A DNA stretch of 64,000 nt from Salegentibacter sediminis (GTDB lineage: Bacteria; Bacteroidota; Bacteroidia; Flavobacteriales; Flavobacteriaceae): positions 248,001 to 312,000 of the forward strand of contig NZ_MSJR01000002.1 in assembly GCF_002078605.1 (NCBI RefSeq). Reading direction: 5' to 3'. Shown piece by piece: positions 54,120 to 62,675 of this stretch. Every line of letters starts with the position of its first letter. The stretch's first letter is position 1. A program made the translations under genes and the position numbers. The notes below the pieces were generated by a model. That model worked only from the letters and a program-made list of their open reading frames with translations, was not told the DNA's origin and did not search any database.

Positions 54120-55022
54120 ATGAAAAAGTTTTTAATAAGAATATTGATTATCGGCTTTCCAGTAATTTTTTTCCTTATAATAAGCGAATTAGCATTAAGG
54201 AACATTCCTAACGATTATTCATTAAAACGGGAATTCCTAGATGAAAACGCTCAAAATTTAAAAACTCTGGTTTTAGGAAGTTCCCATTTTTATCGAGGAG
54301 TTAATCCCCAATTGTTGGAGCAACCAGCATTCAATGCTGCTATGGTTTCACAATCTCTTGATTATGATCTAAAGATATTAGAAAATTACAAAGCGGATTT
54401 TAAAAATTTAGAAAAACTGATCATTCCAATCTCCTATTTTTCGCTTTTTGGTTCACTTGAAAATGGAGTTGAAAGTTGGAGAGCACCATATTATAATATT
54501 TACTATGGAATAGGAAATCCAATAAAGTTTGAAATTTTGAACAAAAAAGGTAGTCAAACGCTGGCTAAAGTTTTTGATTTTTATTTTAAAGACAATAATT
54601 TAATATTGGCTGATTCCCTAGGCTGGGGTCCAAAAAACGTAAATGTCACTTTGGAAGAATTACAGTTTTCCGGCTTGGAAGCAGCTAAAAGACATACCAA
54701 AAAAAAATTAAATTTGTTGCCGTTTCAATTAAAAAACCTTGAAAAAATAATTCAGATAGCTAATAAAAATAAATGGGAGGTTTACCTGGTTACTCCGCCA
54801 GCATATTATAGTTATGTTGCTAACTTAAATGAAAAGCAACTTGATCTTACTATTAGTTATTGTGAAAAATTAGCTCAGGATTTTGATAATGTATTCTATT
54901 ATAATTTTCTTCAGATTAATTCTCTCGAACCAAAAGATTTTTACGATGCTGATCATTTAAATAAAGAAGGGGCAAATAAATTTTCCCAAATATTGAATTT
55001 TAAAATTCAAAAGAAATTTTAA
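54120..55022 (+). CDS. SGNH-hydrolase-like partner of MBOAT copy 2
   Basis: 300 residues with an N-terminal anchor (ILIIGFPVIFFLIISELALR), a GxS block in LVLGSSHFYRGVNPQLLE (near residue 50) and a DxxH block in FYDADHLNKEGANKFSQ near 280. It is much less like the first partner than the two MBOATs are like each other. It presumably takes acyl groups from MBOAT copy 2 and puts them on a different sugar position or polymer (inference). Confidence 0.75.
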   Translation: MKKFLIRILIIGFPVIFFLIISELALRNIPNDYSLKREFLDENAQNLKTLVLGSSHFYRGVNPQLLEQPAFNAAMVSQSLDYDLKILENYKADFKNLEKLIIPISYFSLFGSLENGVESWRAPYYNIYYGIGNPIKFEILNKKGSQTLAKVFDFYFKDNNLILADSLGWGPKNVNVTLEELQFSGLEAAKRHTKKKLNLLPFQLKNLEKIIQIANKNKWEVYLVTPPAYYSYVANLNEKQLDLTISYCEKLAQDFDNVFYYNFLQINSLEPKDFYDADHLNKEGANKFSQILNFKIQKKF

Positions 55023-55334
55023 AACTTAAATCCGGTGGATTCGATATAAGAAAAAAAATAAAGAATCTTTAATTTCTGGATTTTTAATAATTGTTAATAT
55101 ATTTTATTCGTTAATTTATTAAGATAGATAAGGAATAAAAAAGCGCGAAATGCTTTCGATCAATCCTAAATACAAAATAGATCAAGTTAGAAGAGATTTA
55201 ACATTCAAAGTTAAAATTCAAAAGTTATTATTTGTTTGGAATTGATTTCCAGACTTCTAATAAATAACACTATTTATTTGTGACAGCCAGTTTTAAGTGA
55301 TAATACTTAACTTTGACTGATTTTAATATTTTAT
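55023..55334. other. AT-rich gap before the sulfotransferase gene
   Basis: 312 bases, no hairpin or RNA gene recognised. TAACTTTG at 55308-55315 matches the -7 consensus 19 bases before the sulfotransferase start, but the nearest TTTG upstream is 27 bases away, too far. A 31-codon frame at 55150-55245 lacks support. Confidence 0.4.
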
Positions 55335-56012
55335 ATGCTACGTTCGAGGATTAAAACGATAAATAATTATTTTCGGGTTTACAACAAACCAAAAGTGTTT
55401 GGAATTGGTGCAAATAAAACCGGAACCACTTCCTTAAAAACGGCTATGGCTGACTTGGGTTTTATAATTGGTTCTCAGAAAAAAGCTGAGAATTTTTTAT
55501 ATGACTGGGGTAAGCGAGATTTTCACAGAATTATAAAGTATTGTTATTCGGCACAATTCTTCCAGGATATTCCATTTAGTTTACCCTATACCTACATTAT
55601 TCTGGATCATAAATTTCCGGGAAGTAAATTTATATTGACAATAAGAAATGACTCCGAGGAATGGTATGAATCTTTAATTAAATACCATTCAATAAAGTGG
55701 GGTTCAAAAGAGAAAATCTCGGATATGAAGAAATTAAAGGCATCTTTAAACAGAACCCAGAGATGGGCCTGGGAGGCTTTGGAGATTGCCTGTAATGTTG
55801 CCGAGGATGATCCCTACAATAAAGAACACCTTATACATTATTATGAAAATCATAATAGAAATGTGAAAGAGTATTTTAGATATAGACCTGCGGACCTTCT
55901 TATTCTCAATCCTTCGGAGTCAGATGCAATGACAAAACTCTCTATCTTTCTTGAGTTAGATTCCCTCGGGAAGACCTTTCCTAAGGTGAATGTCACAAAG
56001 GATTTGGAGTAA
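55335..56012 (+). CDS. PAPS-dependent sulfotransferase family protein
   Basis: 225 residues, cytoplasmic. VFGIGANKTGTTSLKTAMAD near residue 22 is the 5'-phosphosulfate-binding loop (KTGTTS), and KFILTIRNDSEEWYESLIKY near 97 fits the 3'-phosphate-binding strand and helix with Arg and Ser. These enzymes move sulfate from PAPS to a hydroxyl, here probably of a sugar, given the neighbouring polysaccharide genes and the PAPS-forming cysC and cysD 7 kb downstream. The acceptor is unknown. Confidence 0.85.
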   Translation: MLRSRIKTINNYFRVYNKPKVFGIGANKTGTTSLKTAMADLGFIIGSQKKAENFLYDWGKRDFHRIIKYCYSAQFFQDIPFSLPYTYIILDHKFPGSKFILTIRNDSEEWYESLIKYHSIKWGSKEKISDMKKLKASLNRTQRWAWEALEIACNVAEDDPYNKEHLIHYYENHNRNVKEYFRYRPADLLILNPSESDAMTKLSIFLELDSLGKTFPKVNVTKDLE

Positions 56013-56136
56013 AATAGCATTGATTTAACGTCAAACAAAAAATAAACAGTAGACCGTATACCTTAAAGTTTTAATCTCGCTCCTAACCTTTTTAAAGCTT
56101 TAAGGTTTCTTTAGTAAACCTGAAACTTATAAATTC

Positions 56137-56144
56137 TATCTTTG
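56137..56144 (+). promoter_or_regulatory. -7 box (TATCTTTG) of the epimerase gene
   Basis: TATCTTTG fits TAnnTTTG, 33 bases before the start codon at 56178; a TTAG lies 22 bases upstream in the -33 region. Confidence 0.5.
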
Positions 56145-56177
56145 CGGCTGTTAAAATGTTAAAATTCCCAATTATAC

Positions 56178-57176
56178 ATGATCGACTTTCCAACCGATAA
56201 AATTGCCGGTAAAAATGTATTAGTAACGGGTGGAGCCGGGTTCATTGGTTCCAATTTATGTGAAACTCTCCTTAGCCTTGACGCTAAAGTAATTTGTCTG
56301 GATAATTTTGCCACCGGACATCGCCACAACCTCGAAGCCTTTAAGGATAATCCCGATTTCACCCTTATAGAAGGAGATATCCGCGATCTTGAAACCTGTA
56401 AAAAAGCTTGTGAAAGAGTGGATTATGTACTTCACCAGGCGGCTTTAGGTTCGGTGCCTCGATCTATAAATGATCCCATTACCAGTAACGAAGTAAATAT
56501 TTCTGGTTTCCTGAATATGCTGGTTGCAGCAAGGGACGCCGGGGTTAAACGTTTTGTATATGCTGCCAGTTCTTCAACATACGGAGATTCAGAAAAACTT
56601 CCCAAGATCGAAGATGAAATCGGGAAACCCCTCTCTCCTTATGCCATTACTAAATATGTAAATGAATTATATGCAGATATCTTTCAGAAGGCATATGATT
56701 TTGATACTATAGGGCTAAGATATTTTAATGTATTCGGAAGAAAACAAGATCCCAACGGGGCTTATGCCGCGGTTATTCCCAAATTTGTGATGCAGTTTAT
56801 GCAACATGAGAGTCCTGTTATTAATGGAGATGGTACCTATTCCCGTGACTTTACCTATATAGACAATGTGCTTCAAATGAACCTGCTTGCAATGACCAGT
56901 GAGAACCCGGAGGCGGTTAATGAAGTATATAATACGGCAGTAGGAGACAGGACCAACCTGGTAGAGCTCACACAATTACTCAAAAAATACCTTTCGGAAT
57001 ATGATGCTGAAATAGCAAAGCTGGAAGTGAAACACGGACCTAACCGGCCCGGAGATATTCCACACTCTCTTGCTTCAGTTGAAAAGGCTGAGAAACTTCT
57101 TGGTTATAAGCCAAGTCATAAAATTGAAGATGGGATAAAGGAAGCGATATCTTGGTATTGGAATAATTTAAAGTAA
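56178..57176 (+). CDS. wbpP: UDP-N-acetylglucosamine(uronic acid) 4-epimerase, WbpP/TviC type
   Basis: 332-residue short-chain dehydrogenase-type epimerase. [20 protein letters not shown] is the NAD-binding Gly motif, [20 protein letters not shown] with [16 protein letters not shown] supplies the catalytic Ser and YxxxK, and [40 protein letters not shown] and [15 protein letters not shown] are nearly word for word those of Pseudomonas WbpP. WbpP/TviC interconverts UDP-GlcNAc(A) and UDP-GalNAc(A). The dehydrogenase that would act with it is the next gene. Product: precursor of an amino-uronic acid in surface polysaccharide. Confidence 0.92.
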   Translation: MIDFPTDKIAGKNVLVTGGAGFIGSNLCETLLSLDAKVICLDNFATGHRHNLEAFKDNPDFTLIEGDIRDLETCKKACERVDYVLHQAALGSVPRSINDPITSNEVNISGFLNMLVAARDAGVKRFVYAASSSTYGDSEKLPKIEDEIGKPLSPYAITKYVNELYADIFQKAYDFDTIGLRYFNVFGRKQDPNGAYAAVIPKFVMQFMQHESPVINGDGTYSRDFTYIDNVLQMNLLAMTSENPEAVNEVYNTAVGDRTNLVELTQLLKKYLSEYDAEIAKLEVKHGPNRPGDIPHSLASVEKAEKLLGYKPSHKIEDGIKEAISWYWNNLK

Positions 57177-57276
57177 AGTAGTAATGAAGTGAAGGAGTGA
57201 CGAAGTATAAGTGTAACCTAGACAACGAGTTTTCTTTTAATCACTTTTTTACAGGTTCACAGCGTCACATGCTCAC
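57173..57276. repeat. Facing 8-nt-periodic GTGA and TCAC arrays
   Basis: The wbpP-dehydrogenase gap holds two arrays. The first has GT(G/A)A-like units beginning at 57173, 57181, 57189, 57197, 57205 and 57213, exactly 8 bases apart, and the first unit contains the wbpP stop codon. The second, inverted, has TCAC or TTAC at 57241, 57249, 57257, 57265 and 57273, also exactly 8 apart. The arrays can pair imperfectly as a long hairpin. Unit consensus nnnGTGAn; the n positions vary. Confidence 0.85.
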
Positions 57277-57302
57277 AATAAAGCGAAAAAACGAAATAAT
57301 AA

Positions 57303-58589
57303 ATGAACAATATTAAAATTGCAGTTATCGGTTTAGGCTATGTCGGTCTTCCTCTTGCAAGATTATTTGCTACCAAATATCCGGTGCTAGGCTTTGATAT
57401 TAATCAAGCACGGGTTAAAGAATTAATGACTGGTCACGATTCTACTTTGGAAGTAGAGGATGATGTATTACAATCGGCTTTAGTTCAAAAGGTAGAATTG
57501 AAAAACGGGAATGGTTTATACTGCTCCGCCGATCTTGAAGATATAGCAGATTGTAATTATTATATCATCACGGTTCCAACTCCTGTTGATAAAAATAATC
57601 GCCCTGATCTTACTCCGCTTTACAAGTCCAGCGAGACTGTGGGGAAAGTTCTTAAGAAAGGAGATGTGGTAATCTATGAATCCACAGTTTATCCCGGAGT
57701 AACTGAGGATGAATGTGTACCTGTTCTGGAGAAAGCCAGTGGATTGAAGTTCAACGAAGACTTTTTCGTTGGCTATTCTCCTGAAAGAATTAATCCTGGA
57801 GATAAAGAGCATACCGTAGATAAAATATTAAAAGTTACTGCTGGTTCTACTCCGGAAATAGGAAAGAAAGTCAACCAGCTGTATGCAGAAGTGATTACTG
57901 CAGGTACTCATTTGGCACCAACTATTAAAGTAGCCGAAGCTGCTAAAGTCATAGAGAATTCACAGAGGGATATTAATATAGCCTTCGTAAACGAACTCGC
58001 CAAGATCTTTAATATGATGGGGATAGATACCCAGGATGTGCTTGAGGCAGCCGGAACCAAATGGAACTTTTTGCCATTCAAGCCCGGTTTAGTTGGTGGA
58101 CATTGCATTGGCGTAGACCCATATTACCTGGCACAGAAAGCCCAGGAGATAGGCTACCACCCGGAGATCATTCTCGCCGGTCGAAGAATGAATGACTCCA
58201 TGGGGCAATATGTGGCTTCAGAAGTTGTTAAGCTTATGTTGCAGAACGATCAGAAGGTGAAAGGCGCTAATATTCTTGTAATGGGAATTACCTTTAAAGA
58301 GAATTGTCCCGATGTAAGAAATACTAAGGTGGTAGATGTAATAAAAAACCTTAAGGAATATGGTACCAATGTGACCATTTATGATCCACTTGCGAATCCC
58401 GAGGAGGTGAAGCATGAATATGGTTTAGAGACAACTCGTGAATTATCTGATGAGAAATACGATGCTGTTGTACTTGCAGTAGCTCATAAAGAATTTTTAG
58501 ATCTTGACCTGGAAAAGTTGAAGAATGGAAGTACCGTGGTGTATGATGTGAAGGGGGTCCTTGGGGATAGGTGTGATAAGAAGTTGTAA
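57303..58589 (+). CDS. wbpO: UDP-HexNAc 6-dehydrogenase (WbpO/TviB type)
   Basis: 428-residue nucleotide-sugar dehydrogenase that oxidises C6 of a UDP-HexNAc to a uronic acid using two NAD+. [20 protein letters not shown] is the Rossmann motif. [20 protein letters not shown] is typical of the Vi-antigen/WbpO branch rather than UDP-glucose dehydrogenase. [18 protein letters not shown] and [20 protein letters not shown] follow, the latter with the catalytic Cys. Together with WbpP it should make UDP-GalNAcA or a related sugar. Its stop codon forms the first unit of the next GTGA array. Confidence 0.92.
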   Translation: MNNIKIAVIGLGYVGLPLARLFATKYPVLGFDINQARVKELMTGHDSTLEVEDDVLQSALVQKVELKNGNGLYCSADLEDIADCNYYIITVPTPVDKNNRPDLTPLYKSSETVGKVLKKGDVVIYESTVYPGVTEDECVPVLEKASGLKFNEDFFVGYSPERINPGDKEHTVDKILKVTAGSTPEIGKKVNQLYAEVITAGTHLAPTIKVAEAAKVIENSQRDINIAFVNELAKIFNMMGIDTQDVLEAAGTKWNFLPFKPGLVGGHCIGVDPYYLAQKAQEIGYHPEIILAGRRMNDSMGQYVASEVVKLMLQNDQKVKGANILVMGITFKENCPDVRNTKVVDVIKNLKEYGTNVTIYDPLANPEEVKHEYGLETTRELSDEKYDAVVLAVAHKEFLDLDLEKLKNGSTVVYDVKGVLGDRCDKKL

Positions 58590-58645
58590 TCTGGTGACGT
58601 TGTGAAGGAGTGATGCGGTGACCATGTGAACGAGTAATGATGGGA
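58586..58645 (+). repeat. 8-nt-periodic GTGA array before the four-helix-bundle gene
   Basis: GTGA or GTAA at 58586, 58594, 58602, 58610, 58618, 58626 and 58634, seven units spaced exactly 8 bases, with a degenerate eighth (GGGA) at 58642. The first unit contains the stop codon of the dehydrogenase gene. Confidence 0.85.
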
Positions 58646-58679
58646 TGAAGTTTTGAATTTATAACTATAACCTTGTTTA

Positions 58680-59027
58680 ATGAAATCACACAAAGATTTA
58701 ACCGTTTACAAGAAAAGTGTTGATTTGGTTGTTGATATTTATCAAATAAGTCGGAGTTTTCCAGAGGTGGAAAAATTCGGATTGACGGGGCAGATTAGAA
58801 GAGCCTCCGTTTCAGTTTCATCTAATATTGCGGAAGGTGCGGCTAGAAGTAGTAAAAAGGAATTTATCAGGTTTCTTTATATTTCATTAGGTTCTGTGGC
58901 AGAGATAGAAACTCAACTTGAGATTGCTTCTAGATTAGATTTTATTAAAGAGAATCCGAAAGTTGCGGAGAAAATAATATATATCAGGAGAATGATCCTG
59001 AAATTAATACAAAGTTTGAAAGAGTAA
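58680..59027 (+). CDS. Four-helix-bundle protein (23S rRNA intervening-sequence protein family), copy 1
   Basis: 115 residues: SHKDLTVYKKSVDLVVDIYQ, SFPEVEKFGLTGQIRRASVS, SVSSNIAEGAARSSKKEFIR and LYISLGSVAEIETQLEIASR, the standard pattern of the S23/TIGR02436 four-helix-bundle family. Members were first found as ORFs within intervening sequences of 23S rRNA genes; free-standing copies are common in Bacteroidota and of unknown function, though a pentameric structure has been described. Here it lies inside a sugar-nucleotide operon between two 8-nt-periodic arrays and has no obvious role in polysaccharide synthesis. Confidence 0.9.
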   Translation: MKSHKDLTVYKKSVDLVVDIYQISRSFPEVEKFGLTGQIRRASVSVSSNIAEGAARSSKKEFIRFLYISLGSVAEIETQLEIASRLDFIKENPKVAEKIIYIRRMILKLIQSLKE

Positions 59028-59198
59028 AGAAGTGATGTAGTGACGCTGTAAAAAATTAATGTTGTTAAAAAGTAAAGGTGAGGTAGTTTGAGAAAGTTGT
59101 TTGTATTGAACCTTGAAATCCACCAATATATAAGAATTATAGGGTTAAAAATGGTTACAAAATAACAGCATCACATGGTTACTTCGTTACTGCATTAC
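59024..59198. repeat. Facing 8-nt-periodic GTGA and TTAC arrays after the four-helix-bundle gene
   Basis: Forward units at 59024 (holding the stop codon), 59032, 59040, 59048, 59056 (degenerate), 59064 and 59072. Inverted units TTAC/TAAC/TCAC at 59155, 59163, 59171, 59179, 59187 and 59195. Both have an exact 8-base period. About 80 bases of ordinary AT-rich sequence separate them. Same architecture as the gap at 57173-57276. Confidence 0.85.
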
Positions 59199-59235
59199 AA
59201 GAAACCATTACCTGATAAAAAGATATAATATACAA

Positions 59236-60633
59236 ATGACACAAATAAAAAATATATGTTGCATCGGCGCCGGTTACGTAGGAGGGCCAACAATGGCGGT
59301 GATCGCGCAAAAATGCCCTGAGATCGAGGTTACCGTTGTAGATATTAACGAAGAAAGGATTGCTGCCTGGAATGATGAAGATGTAGAGAACATTCCAATT
59401 TATGAGCCCGGACTATCGGCTGTGGTTAAAGAGGCTAGAGGTAGAAACCTTTTCTTTTCAACTAATGTTGACGCGGCTATAGATAAGGCCGATATGATCT
59501 TTATTTCGGTGAATACCCCGACTAAAACTTATGGAATTGGAAAAGGTATGGCCGCTGATCTTAAATTTATCGAACTCTGTGCCCGTCAAATTGCACGGGT
59601 TTCTAGGACCGATAAAATTGTAGTTGAAAAATCTACCTTACCTGTACGTACCGCCGAAGCTTTAAAGAATATATTGGATAATACCGGAAACGGGGTGAAC
59701 TATCAGATCCTTTCCAACCCTGAGTTTTTAGCTGAAGGAACTGCAGTGGATGACCTTGTTAACCCGGATAGAGTGCTTATAGGTGGAGATATAGATACCG
59801 AAAGAGGAAAAGATGCAGTTGAGGCTTTGGTAGATGTTTATGCACATTGGGTGCCAAGAGAGAGATTACTTACTACAAATGTTTGGTCTTCGGAACTTTC
59901 CAAACTAACGGCTAATGCTTTTCTTGCGCAGCGGGTTTCCAGTATCAATGCGATGAGCGAATTATGTGAGAAAACCGGAGCTGATGTGAATGAAGTGGCT
60001 AAAGCAGTAGGAATGGATTCCCGGATTGGTCCAAAATTCTTAAAATCCTCCGTTGGTTTTGGAGGGTCCTGTTTCCAAAAGGATATCCTAAACCTGGTTT
60101 ATATATCAAAATCTTTCGGTTTAAATGAGGTAGCCGATTACTGGGAGCAGGTAATTCTGATGAATGATCATCAAAAAAGAAGGTTTGCAGCAAAGATGGT
60201 ACAGACCTTATTTAATACTGTTTCAGGAAAGAAGATCGCTTTACTGGGCTGGGCCTTTAAGAAAGACACTAACGATACCCGGGAGTCTGCAGCGATTTAC
60301 GTGGCAGACTATTTGTTGAATGAGCAGGCAGAAATTGTGGTGTACGATCCAAAAGTTAAAACAGAGCAGATCTATGCTGACCTGGATTATCTCAACACCC
60401 GGACTTCAGAAGAAAACCGTACCAGGGTTAAGGTGGTGGATACACCGTATGAAGCCACAAAAGATGCTCATGCAGTGACCTTATTAACAGAATGGGATGA
60501 GTTTATGGAATTGGACTGGAAGAGAATCTATGATGAGATGCTAAAACCAGCCTTCCTTTTTGATGGGCGCAGGTTACTTGAAAGAAAGACCAAGGAAGAA
60601 ATTGGATTTGAATTTTATGCGATTGGGAGTTGA
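59236..60633 (+). CDS. ugd: UDP-glucose 6-dehydrogenase (long, eukaryote-like form)
   Basis: 465 residues. The Rossmann start [20 protein letters not shown], then [54 protein letters not shown] and the catalytic-Cys loop [20 protein letters not shown] are those of the animal/plant-type UGDH branch, which also occurs in marine bacteria. It makes UDP-glucuronate from UDP-glucose with two NAD+. It is the second nucleotide-sugar dehydrogenase in this region, so two different uronic acids are probably incorporated. Confidence 0.93.
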   Translation: MTQIKNICCIGAGYVGGPTMAVIAQKCPEIEVTVVDINEERIAAWNDEDVENIPIYEPGLSAVVKEARGRNLFFSTNVDAAIDKADMIFISVNTPTKTYGIGKGMAADLKFIELCARQIARVSRTDKIVVEKSTLPVRTAEALKNILDNTGNGVNYQILSNPEFLAEGTAVDDLVNPDRVLIGGDIDTERGKDAVEALVDVYAHWVPRERLLTTNVWSSELSKLTANAFLAQRVSSINAMSELCEKTGADVNEVAKAVGMDSRIGPKFLKSSVGFGGSCFQKDILNLVYISKSFGLNEVADYWEQVILMNDHQKRRFAAKMVQTLFNTVSGKKIALLGWAFKKDTNDTRESAAIYVADYLLNEQAEIVVYDPKVKTEQIYADLDYLNTRTSEENRTRVKVVDTPYEATKDAHAVTLLTEWDEFMELDWKRIYDEMLKPAFLFDGRRLLERKTKEEIGFEFYAIGS

Positions 60634-60640
60634 TATAGTT

Positions 60641-60693
60641 GGGAAGGAGTGATGGAGATGGGAGGTGAACTTTGTGACAAAAGGATGTTGTGA
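60641..60693 (+). repeat. Degenerate 8-nt-periodic GTGA array after ugd
   Basis: Units at 60641 (GGGA), 60649 (GTGA), 60657 (GATG), 60665 (GTGA), then with a one-base slip 60674 (GTGA) and 60690 (GTGA). A decayed version of the arrays found upstream, here about 8 bases after the ugd stop codon and without a visible inverted partner. Confidence 0.6.
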
Positions 60694-60836
60694 ATTAATG
60701 AGGCGGTATTATTTAGACTGGAATACTGATTGTCTGTGAGAAGAATTAAATTGCTGTTAAATCAGTTATGAAAGTTGTCCATTTTTAAAAACATTGCGAG
60801 TTTTGGCGATTAATCTGGGCCCCAAAAGAATATATT

Positions 60837-61637
60837 ATGAAGGATACTTATAAAACCGCTGTTAAAGCAGCGGTTGAAGGAGGAATTAGAATTATGGAAA
60901 TCTACGAAAATGAAGATTTTCAGGTGGAATCAAAGTCGGATGATTCTCCATTGACACTAGCCGATAACGAGGCAAATGATATTATAAATTCCTTTTTGGT
61001 GCCTACCGGTATACCTATTATCAGCGAAGAAAACAAGCAACTTGAATTTTCAGAAAGAAAAGACTGGCAGGAATGCTGGATCGTTGATCCTTTAGACGGG
61101 ACCAAAGAGTTCATCAAGAGAAACGGGGAGTTCACTGTTAATATCGCCTTGATTCGAAATAATGTCCCGGTTTTTGGAGTGATATACGTACCTGCAAAGA
61201 AAGACTTGTATATCGGTGATGTAGAGAATCAGAAAAGCTTTAAAACCAGTTTGGTTGCCGAAGAAAATTTGGACGTGGAGAACCTGGCCCTTACCGAAAT
61301 TGCTCCATCAGAAACTAAAACTGAAATTCGTGTGGTTGGAAGTCGCTCTCATATGAATCAGGATACTCTGGAATATATAGAGAATCTAAAAAGCAAATAC
61401 AATAAAGAAGTAGAGATAGTATCAAAAGGCAGTTCTTTAAAGTTTTGCCTGGTGGCTGAAGGTAAGGCCGATGTTTACCCAAGATTTGCTCCAACCATGG
61501 AATGGGATACCGCTGCGGGGCAGGCAATCTGCAATGCAGTAGGTTTATCTGTTATTGACAGGCAAACCGCTGAACCCATGAAATATAACCGGGAAAATTT
61601 ATTGAATAATTACTTTTTGGTTTCCAGGCTTGGCTAA
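60837..61637 (+). CDS. cysQ: 3'(2'),5'-bisphosphate nucleotidase
   Basis: 266-residue inositol-monophosphatase-fold enzyme that degrades 3'-phosphoadenosine 5'-phosphate (PAP), the by-product of sulfotransferases and PAPS reductase. Metal-site motifs are intact: LADNEANDII, ISEENKQLEF, the signature WIVDPLDGTKEFIKRNGEFT and the C-terminal PTMEWDTAAGQAICNAVG. PAP inhibits sulfotransferases, so its place next to cysC and cysD and near a sulfotransferase gene fits sulfation. The DUF2061 gene overlaps its end by 8 bases. Confidence 0.94.
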   Translation: MKDTYKTAVKAAVEGGIRIMEIYENEDFQVESKSDDSPLTLADNEANDIINSFLVPTGIPIISEENKQLEFSERKDWQECWIVDPLDGTKEFIKRNGEFTVNIALIRNNVPVFGVIYVPAKKDLYIGDVENQKSFKTSLVAEENLDVENLALTEIAPSETKTEIRVVGSRSHMNQDTLEYIENLKSKYNKEVEIVSKGSSLKFCLVAEGKADVYPRFAPTMEWDTAAGQAICNAVGLSVIDRQTAEPMKYNRENLLNNYFLVSRLG

Positions 61638-62088
61638 ATCCTACAAAAGACATATCGCCAAAAGTGTCACCTGGAGAATTATTGGAACTCTGGATACCAT
61701 GCTTTTGGCTTGGTTGATATCCGGCAACCCGTTAACGGGTTTGAAAATTGGAGCGGCTGAGGTAGTCACAAAAATGTTCTTATATTATCTGCATGAGCGG
61801 GTATGGTTCAGGATTAGAGCCGGAATCACTAAAAACGGTGACAGTAAGAAAAGGCACCTGGCAAAAACCGTTACCTGGAGGCTGGTAGGTACCCTGGATA
61901 CTATGATTCTGGCCTGGGCAATTTCCGGAGACCCTATGGTAGGCTTACAAGTGGGTGGAGCTGAAGTGGTAACCAAAATGATATTATATTATTTGCACGA
62001 GCGCGCCTGGTATAAGATCGATTATGGTCTGAAACAACGAAGAAAAAGAATTAAAAAAGAAAAACAATTACAGGAACAGGAAATATGA
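61630..62088 (+). CDS. DUF2061 tandem-repeat membrane protein
   Basis: 152 residues made of two copies of one unit: RHIAKSVTWRIIGTLDTMLL ... KMFLYYLHERVWFRI and RHLAKTVTWRLVGTLDTMIL ... KMILYYLHERAWYKI. Each has two hydrophobic segments, so four membrane helices in total, followed by a basic tail. The start is TTG, overlapping the cysQ end by 8 bases; its own end overlaps cysC by 4. Genes of this family recur in sulfate-activation clusters, so a role linked to sulfate or PAPS at the membrane is inferred, but no activity is known to me. Confidence 0.85.
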   Translation: MAKSYKRHIAKSVTWRIIGTLDTMLLAWLISGNPLTGLKIGAAEVVTKMFLYYLHERVWFRIRAGITKNGDSKKRHLAKTVTWRLVGTLDTMILAWAISGDPMVGLQVGGAEVVTKMILYYLHERAWYKIDYGLKQRRKRIKKEKQLQEQEI

Positions 62089-62675
62089 ATAATTTAGTCT
62101 CCCATAAGTTTGAAATTAGTCGTCAGGTAAGAAATAAAAGAAACGGACATAAAAGTTTTGTGATCTGGTTTCTGGGCCTATCCGGATCGGGGAAATCTAC
62201 GCTGGCAAATAAGGTGGAAGAGAAATTGTTTCAACAGGGCATTAACACTTATTCCCTTGATGGAGATAATATTCGCCAGGGGCTGAATAAGAACCTTGGA
62301 TTTTCAAGAGAAGACAGACACGAGAATTTAAGAAGAATTGCTGAGGTAGCTAAATTATTTGTCGATAACGGGAATGTAGTAATTGCATCTTTTATTACGC
62401 CCATGGAGTCAGATAGAAATTCAATAAAAGAAATAATAGGGGAGGATGAATTTGTAGAGGTCTTTGTCAATACTTCTGTGGAGGAGTGTGAAAGAAGGGA
62501 TGTAAAAGGATTGTATAAGAAAGCCAGAAGCGGAGAAATCAAGAATTTTACCGGGATAGATGCTCCATTTGAAAAACCTGTAAAACCTGCGATAGAAATT
62601 AAAACTGAAGAAGAAGCTCCTGAACACGCCGTTGAGCGAATTATGGAAGTTCTTCAGGATAAACTGAAATTATAA
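62085..62675 (+). CDS. cysC: Adenylyl-sulfate kinase
   Basis: 196 residues. Phosphorylates adenylyl sulfate (APS) to PAPS, the universal sulfate donor. The P-loop [38 protein letters not shown] with EDRHENLRR (APS binding) and FTGIDAPFEKPVKPAIEI are diagnostic. It overlaps the DUF2061 gene by 4 bases and shares one base with the cysD start, so all are co-translated. Because it is coupled to sugar-polymer genes and a sulfotransferase, the PAPS is probably for sulfation rather than only for cysteine synthesis. Confidence 0.95.
   Translation: MNNLVSHKFEISRQVRNKRNGHKSFVIWFLGLSGSGKSTLANKVEEKLFQQGINTYSLDGDNIRQGLNKNLGFSREDRHENLRRIAEVAKLFVDNGNVVIASFITPMESDRNSIKEIIGEDEFVEVFVNTSVEECERRDVKGLYKKARSGEIKNFTGIDAPFEKPVKPAIEIKTEEEAPEHAVERIMEVLQDKLKL

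Noticed and set aside
55150-55245. 31-codon frame MLSINPKYKIDQVRRDLTFK... upstream of the sulfotransferase gene
   Set aside because: Too short, no similarity I recognise, no coupling to a neighbour, and typical of AT-rich intergenic DNA.
57173-59198. Periodic arrays as a CRISPR
   Set aside because: Units are 8 bases with variable flanks, there are no 25-40-base repeats with unique spacers, and no cas genes are in the window.
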